This document shows positions 31,364 through 34,946 of a stretch of 34,946 nucleotides of DNA, piece after piece. The notes below the pieces were generated by a model. The model was not told the DNA's origin. It saw only the letters and a list, made by a program, of their open reading frames with translations, and ran no database searches. This DNA is from Methanobacteriota archaeon (GTDB taxonomy: Archaea; Thermoplasmatota; Thermoplasmata; Methanomassiliicoccales; UBA472): assembly GCA_012729095.1 (NCBI GenBank), contig JAAYDU010000009.1, forward strand, positions 1-34,946, written 5' to 3'. Made by a program: the position numbers and the translations under genes. Numbering within the stretch: position 1 is the stretch's first letter; every line of letters begins with the position of its first letter.

Positions 31364-31640
31364 AAGATATCTGCGAGAGGTTAAGCGCGTCGGAGAGGAC
31401 CTGGAAAGGTCCATGCGCTCCGCGGCCCTGGACCTGGAGCGCCTGGGGCGGGAGGTGCTTGACGATACCGTCTCGGACGCGAAGCTGGGCGGCAGGGAGG
31501 CGGAGAAGGCGCTTCTCAGATTGGAGAGGGACCTGCAAGAGGGGGCACCGAACATACGGCGGGAGATGGAATCTTTGCTGAATTGGCTGAACGAGGCGGT
31601 GGCCAGGGTGGAACGGGAGCTTGACCGCAGAAATAGATAA
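31347..31640 (+). CDS. Small helical coiled-coil protein of 97 residues, unrecognised
   Basis: The ATG at 31347 overlaps the end of the regulator gene by 17 bases, and GGAGGAGG lies before it, so translation is likely coupled. The whole protein is predicted by eye to be helical, with heptad-like hydrophobic spacing (DLERYLREVKRVGEDLERSM, REAEKALLRLERDL, EMESLLNWLNEAVARVEREL). No family recognised and no membrane segment. Its place between a Phr-like regulator and heat-shock genes suggests a regulator partner or a chaperone accessory; this is inference. Confidence 0.68.
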   Translation: MEGDLERYLREVKRVGEDLERSMRSAALDLERLGREVLDDTVSDAKLGGREAEKALLRLERDLQEGAPNIRREMESLLNWLNEAVARVERELDRRNR

Positions 31641-31720
31641 TTATATATAGAAGCACAAACACTATTGATATACACTGAGAGTATACAACTCTCGGTTGAT
31701 ATGTTGAGAGGTGATGCAAG
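31641..31720 (+). promoter_or_regulatory. Promoter and palindromes before hsp20
   Basis: TTATATATA (31641-31649) is a strong TATA box, predicting a start near 31670-31675. A palindrome surrounds this start: TTG-A-TATAC (31665-31673) with GTATA-CAA (31681-31688), spacer 7. GAGAGT (31677-31682) and ACTCTC (31688-31693) form a further hairpin. A repressor bound here would block polymerase. The ribosome binding site GAGGTGATG follows before the ATG at 31721. Confidence 0.6.
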
Positions 31721-32200
31721 ATGACCGGAAACGAAAGGGAACCTGTAGGCCTGGTCCCCCGGACCTGGACCTGGAGCCCCGCCTCCATGTTCGAGGAGGT
31801 GGAGCGAATGTTGAACGACATGCGTATGGGCCTCGTCCTGCCTGGAAACAGCGTTTACCGCAGGGACGGCGCCCGGATGCCCAACGTGGACCTGAAGGAG
31901 GAGGGCGACCGCTTCCTGGTACAGGCGGAGCTGCCCGGCATGTCCAAGGAGGACGTCACCATCGAGACCGACGGTGACTTGCTGAGCATCGCCGCCAGCA
32001 AGGAACAGGAGATCGAGGAGAAGAAGGAAGGATACATACGCAGGGAGAGGGGGAGCATGCATTTCCACCGCCAGATGCGCCTTCCGGAGAACGTGGACCG
32101 CGAGAGGATCAAGGCGAGGATGGAGAACGGGGTCCTGGAGATCTCCCTGCCCAAGATGACGGTGGAAGCGGAGAAGAGGAGCAAGATCGAGGTGGAGTGA
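31721..32200 (+). CDS. hsp20: Hsp20/alpha-crystallin small heat-shock protein
   Basis: An ATP-independent holdase of 159 residues. The alpha-crystallin domain runs from about 50 to 145 with the family signatures PNVDLKEEGDRFLVQAELPGMSKEDV, FHRQMRLPENVDRERI and ENGVLEISLPK. The N-terminal arm is aromatic and variable, and KIEVE at the end supplies the I-x-V anchor used in oligomer assembly. It has its own strong TATA box with palindromes. The VAT/Cdc48 gene starts 31 bases after the stop. Confidence 0.94.
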   Translation: MTGNEREPVGLVPRTWTWSPASMFEEVERMLNDMRMGLVLPGNSVYRRDGARMPNVDLKEEGDRFLVQAELPGMSKEDVTIETDGDLLSIAASKEQEIEEKKEGYIRRERGSMHFHRQMRLPENVDRERIKARMENGVLEISLPKMTVEAEKRSKIEVE

Positions 32201-32231
32201 TCTCCGCCTCGCCGATAGAGAGTGAAAAACG

Positions 32232-34415
32232 ATGAGCGCATCTGACAAGGTATTGAAGGTGTCCGAGGCCAAGTCCAAGGACGCTGGACGTGGAATAGCT
32301 AGAGTTGACCCGGCGGTCATGGAGGCCCTGGGGCTGAACGCGGGGGACGTGATCCAGATCGAGGGCAAGAAGAAGACGGTGGCCGTCGTCTGGCCCGGTT
32401 ACAACGAGGACGCCAACCGCGGGGTGGTCCGCATAGACGGGACCATAAGGCGCAACGCACAGGCCAGCATAGACGAGAAGGTTTCCATAAGGAAGGTTGC
32501 CGTGAAACCGGCCCAGAAGCTCGGCTTCGCTCCCACGGAGGAGCTGCGCATAATGGGCGGAGAGGAATACCTTGCCCAGATGATGGAGGGACGGGTCTTC
32601 TCCCGCGGCGACGTGGTCGAATTGAACGTCATGGGAAGGCGCATAGACCTGGTGGTCATGTCCCATTCCCCAGGTACCGACGCCGTGCTGCTGACCGGCG
32701 ACACCGAGATAAAGCTGGCTGATAAGCCGGTCAAGGAGACCGCCTCCGGAATACCGAAGGTCACCTACGAGGACATCGGCGGGCTAGGTGAAGAGGTGAA
32801 GAAGGTCCGGGAGATGATCGAGCTTCCGCTGCGACACCCGGAGCTGTTCGAGCGATTGGGCGTGGAAGCGCCGAAGGGCGTGCTGCTGCACGGCCCCCCG
32901 GGAACGGGGAAGACCCTCCTGGCCAAGGCGGTGGCGGGCGAGACCAGCGCCAACTTCGTGTCCATAGGCGGACCGGAGATCATGAGCAAGTTCTACGGCG
33001 AGAGCGAGGAGCGCCTCAGGGAGATATTCAAGCAGGCCGAGGAGAACGCGCCTTCCATCATATTCATCGACGAGATCGACTCCATCGCCCCAAAGCGGGA
33101 CGAGGTGTCGGGGGAGATGGAGAGAAGGATCGTGGCCCAGCTCCTGGCCTTGATGGACGGGTTGGAGAGCCGCGGAAAGGTCGTGGTAATCGGGGCCACC
33201 AACCGCCCGAACGCCCTGGACCCCGCCCTGCGCCGTCCCGGGCGCTTCGACAGGGAGATAGAGATCAACATACCGAACCGTGGCGGAAGGCTGGACGTGC
33301 TGCAGATCCACACCCGGGGCATGCCCCTGGCGGAGGACGTGGACCTGGAGAGGCTGGCGGACCTGACCCACGGCTACGCCGGGGCGGACCTGGCCGCGCT
33401 GTGCAAGGAGGCTGCCATGCATTCGCTTCGCCGCATCCTTCCGGACCTGGACATGGAGGCGGACACCATTCCGATCGAGGTGCTCAACCGCATTACCGTG
33501 ACCAAGGAGGACTTCTTCGCCGCGCTCAGGGAAATGTCCCCGTCCAGCATGCGCGAGGTGTTCGTCGAGTCCCCCAACCTGCACTGGGACGACATCGGCG
33601 GGCTGGAGGACGTGAAGGCCGAGCTGAAGGAGGCGGTGGAGTGGCCCCTGAAGTATGCCGGGCTGTTCGAGCACATGAACGCCGAGCCCCCGAAGGGCGT
33701 ACTGCTGTTCGGGCCGCCTGGTACAGGAAAGACCATGCTGGCCAAGGCGGTGGCTACGGAATCGGAAAGCAACTTCATAAGCATCAAGGGGCCGGAGTTC
33801 CTGAGCAAGTGGGTCGGCGAGAGCGAGAAGGCCGTGCGCGAGACGTTCCGAAAGGCCAGGCAGGCCGCTCCCTGCATCATATTCATGGACGAGATCGATT
33901 CCATAGCACCAACGCGCGGAGGGGATTCCGATTCGCACGTGACGGAGAGGGTGATCTCCCAGCTGCTGACGGAGCTGGACGGCCTTGAATCGCTGCACAA
34001 TGTCGTTGTGATAGCGGCCACCAACCGCCCGGACATAATCGACCCGGCGCTTCTGCGTCCCGGAAGGTTCGACCGGATGATACAGGTGGGCGCTCCGGAC
34101 CTGGAGACCAGGAAGGCCATACTGCAGGTGCACTTCAAGCGGAAGCCGCTTGCCGATAACGTCGACATGAACGAGGTGGCGCACAAGACCGACGGGTACA
34201 CCGGCGCGGACCTTGCCGCCATAGCCAACGAGGCGGTGATGACCGCCATTCGGGAAGCTGTTTCGGCCGGCAAGGGGGAGGACCCCGAGTCCATGAAGGA
34301 CACGAAGGTGAGCATGAAACACGTTATGGACGCGGTGGAAAAGCACCGCCCCATTTCCCTACAGGAACTGAGCAAGTTCCAGAAGATAGCCAAGGATTTC
34401 GAGTATGTGAGGTGA
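32232..34415 (+). CDS. vat: VAT/Cdc48-type AAA+ ATPase
   Basis: A two-ring unfoldase of 727 residues, related to p97, which works with the proteasome or alone. The N domain (about 1-170, double-psi barrel plus C-terminal subdomain) binds substrates or adaptors. D1 has Walker A GPPGTGKT at 221-228 and Walker B IIFIDE at about 276-281. D2 has Walker A at 494-501 and the corresponding IIFMDE. Arginine-finger RRPGRFDRE is present in both rings. The tail ends FEYVR, so the canonical HbYX ending used to open the proteasome gate is not present in its exact form. It is placed between two small heat-shock genes, suggesting shared induction. Confidence 0.96.
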   Translation: MSASDKVLKVSEAKSKDAGRGIARVDPAVMEALGLNAGDVIQIEGKKKTVAVVWPGYNEDANRGVVRIDGTIRRNAQASIDEKVSIRKVAVKPAQKLGFAPTEELRIMGGEEYLAQMMEGRVFSRGDVVELNVMGRRIDLVVMSHSPGTDAVLLTGDTEIKLADKPVKETASGIPKVTYEDIGGLGEEVKKVREMIELPLRHPELFERLGVEAPKGVLLHGPPGTGKTLLAKAVAGETSANFVSIGGPEIMSKFYGESEERLREIFKQAEENAPSIIFIDEIDSIAPKRDEVSGEMERRIVAQLLALMDGLESRGKVVVIGATNRPNALDPALRRPGRFDREIEINIPNRGGRLDVLQIHTRGMPLAEDVDLERLADLTHGYAGADLAALCKEAAMHSLRRILPDLDMEADTIPIEVLNRITVTKEDFFAALREMSPSSMREVFVESPNLHWDDIGGLEDVKAELKEAVEWPLKYAGLFEHMNAEPPKGVLLFGPPGTGKTMLAKAVATESESNFISIKGPEFLSKWVGESEKAVRETFRKARQAAPCIIFMDEIDSIAPTRGGDSDSHVTERVISQLLTELDGLESLHNVVVIAATNRPDIIDPALLRPGRFDRMIQVGAPDLETRKAILQVHFKRKPLADNVDMNEVAHKTDGYTGADLAAIANEAVMTAIREAVSAGKGEDPESMKDTKVSMKHVMDAVEKHRPISLQELSKFQKIAKDFEYVR

Positions 34416-34419
34416 TGAG

Positions 34420-34923
34420 ATGAGGAAAACAAGACGTGACGGTGATTGGAACGATCTTTTCCGTTCCTTCGATGATGAGTTCGATGTCATGCGGGAGCGC
34501 ATGGACCGGCTGATGGAGGCGGCCCTGCGCGGGACCGGGGGAGACCCCCTGGTCTACGGGTTCTCCATGCGCACCGGCGCTGACGGAAGGCCGGTGGTGC
34601 AGGAGTTCGGAAACGTGCCGAGGGGAAGCGCTCCCCCGGATACCAGCTGCCGTGAACCCTTGACGGACGTGACGGAGGAGGGGGACAAGGTCCGGGTGAT
34701 CGTTGAACTTCCGGGAGTTGACAAGCAGGACATCGACCTTCGTTCCGAGGGGCGCGAGCTGACCATATCCGTGGACACGGAACGCAAGAGGTTCTGCAAG
34801 GGTCTGGAGCTTCCCTGCGACGTTCGCCCGGACAGCGCCACCGCCGAGTACCGCAACGGGGTGCTGACGGTGCTCATGGACAAGGCGGCGCAGCTCAAGG
34901 GGAAGAGGATCGCCATAAACTGA
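34420..34923 (+). CDS. Second Hsp20-like small heat-shock protein
   Basis: The 167-residue protein starts 4 bases after the VAT stop, with GGTGATGAG as ribosome binding site. The alpha-crystallin domain (about 85-165) is recognised by [28 protein letters not shown] and [12 protein letters not shown], ending in KRIAIN with the I-x-I anchor. The N-terminal 80 residues differ strongly from those of the first Hsp20. The short family version without the usual long beta6 loop ([14 protein letters not shown]) resembles the ArsA/HSP20-related group. It is the last gene of the locus. Confidence 0.88.
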   Translation: MRKTRRDGDWNDLFRSFDDEFDVMRERMDRLMEAALRGTGGDPLVYGFSMRTGADGRPVVQEFGNVPRGSAPPDTSCREPLTDVTEEGDKVRVIVELPGVDKQDIDLRSEGRELTISVDTERKRFCKGLELPCDVRPDSATAEYRNGVLTVLMDKAAQLKGKRIAIN

Positions 34924-34927
34924 GCAG

Positions 34928-34944
34928 GGGGCCTGGCCCCTTTT
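34928..34944 (+). terminator. GC-rich hairpin with T tract after the heat-shock cluster
   Basis: GGGGCC (34928-34933) is followed by GGCCCC (34935-34940), which can form a GC stem with a small loop, then TTTT (34941-34944). It sits 5 bases after the stop of the second Hsp20 gene, as expected for the end of the operon. Confidence 0.6.
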
Positions 34945-34946
34945 CA

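Noticed and set aside
32784-34346. A 520-codon minus-strand frame opposite VAT/Cdc48
   Set aside because: Shadow of the AAA+ gene, with His/Leu/Val-rich composition and no ribosome binding site.
1-34946. CRISPR array, insertion sequence, prophage, rRNA or toxin-antitoxin locus
   Set aside because: I found no regularly spaced direct repeats, transposase, integrase, phage gene or rRNA sequence; base composition and codon use look even throughout.

Overview
The window reads as archaeal, GC-rich chromosomal DNA. It has archaeal L11-L1-P0-L12 stalk genes, Orc1/Cdc6, TFB next to Gar1, a VAT/Cdc48 ATPase, a two-domain tRNA splicing endonuclease, archaeal pantoate-phosphate coenzyme A biosynthesis, split GMP synthase, UPF0147, a TIGR00304 membrane protein, TATA-box promoters and probable leaderless starts. 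Gene content and GC suggest a euryarchaeon of the Thermoplasmata/Methanomassiliicoccales type. That placement is inference: no rRNA or methanogenesis gene is present. I see no insertion sequence, prophage, CRISPR array, rRNA or origin, and no gene-free stretch above 300 bases.

Layout. 1-2.6 kb: ribosomal stalk operon, with a hairpin in the L1 leader that may be an autoregulatory site. 2.7-7.1 kb: NIF3-like protein, Orc1/Cdc6, an orphan GcvT and an M20 peptidase, all forward. 7.05-9.3 kb: asparaginyl-tRNA synthetase (reverse), then two forward GNAT genes, the second degenerate. 9.3-10.4 kb: a 55-codon gene flanked by inverted repeats, a stand-alone Lrp/AsnC-type ligand domain, UPF0147 and tRNA-Gly(CCC). 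10.5-16.4 kb: Kef-type antiporter, P2A Ca2+-ATPase and RtcA. 16.4-20.7 kb: PAC2 protein, riboflavin-pathway reductase, Mut7-C protein, an unrecognised 307-residue protein, a DUF523-DUF1722 protein and a TIGR00304 membrane protein.

20.7-23.7 kb is purine-centred: GMP synthase glutaminase subunit with a coupled 72-residue protein, a HAD hydrolase, then purE and the GMP synthase ATP-pyrophosphatase subunit as an operon. 23.8-27.2 kb holds a small membrane protein behind a structured leader, then an operon of phosphopantoate-beta-alanine ligase, S-adenosylhomocysteine hydrolase and a PfkB kinase joined by two ATGA overlaps. That suggests disposal of the adenosine released by the hydrolase. 27.4-30.6 kb: gar1, tfb, a membrane zinc-ribbon/TPR protein and endA.

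30.7-34.9 kb is the most coherent system: a Phr/ArsR-like regulator with palindromes over its own promoter, a small all-helical protein, Hsp20, the VAT/Cdc48 unfoldase and a second Hsp20. It looks like a self-contained proteostasis locus. Six of the seven convergent gene pairs in the window overlap or abut at their 3' ends, which is a striking compaction pattern.
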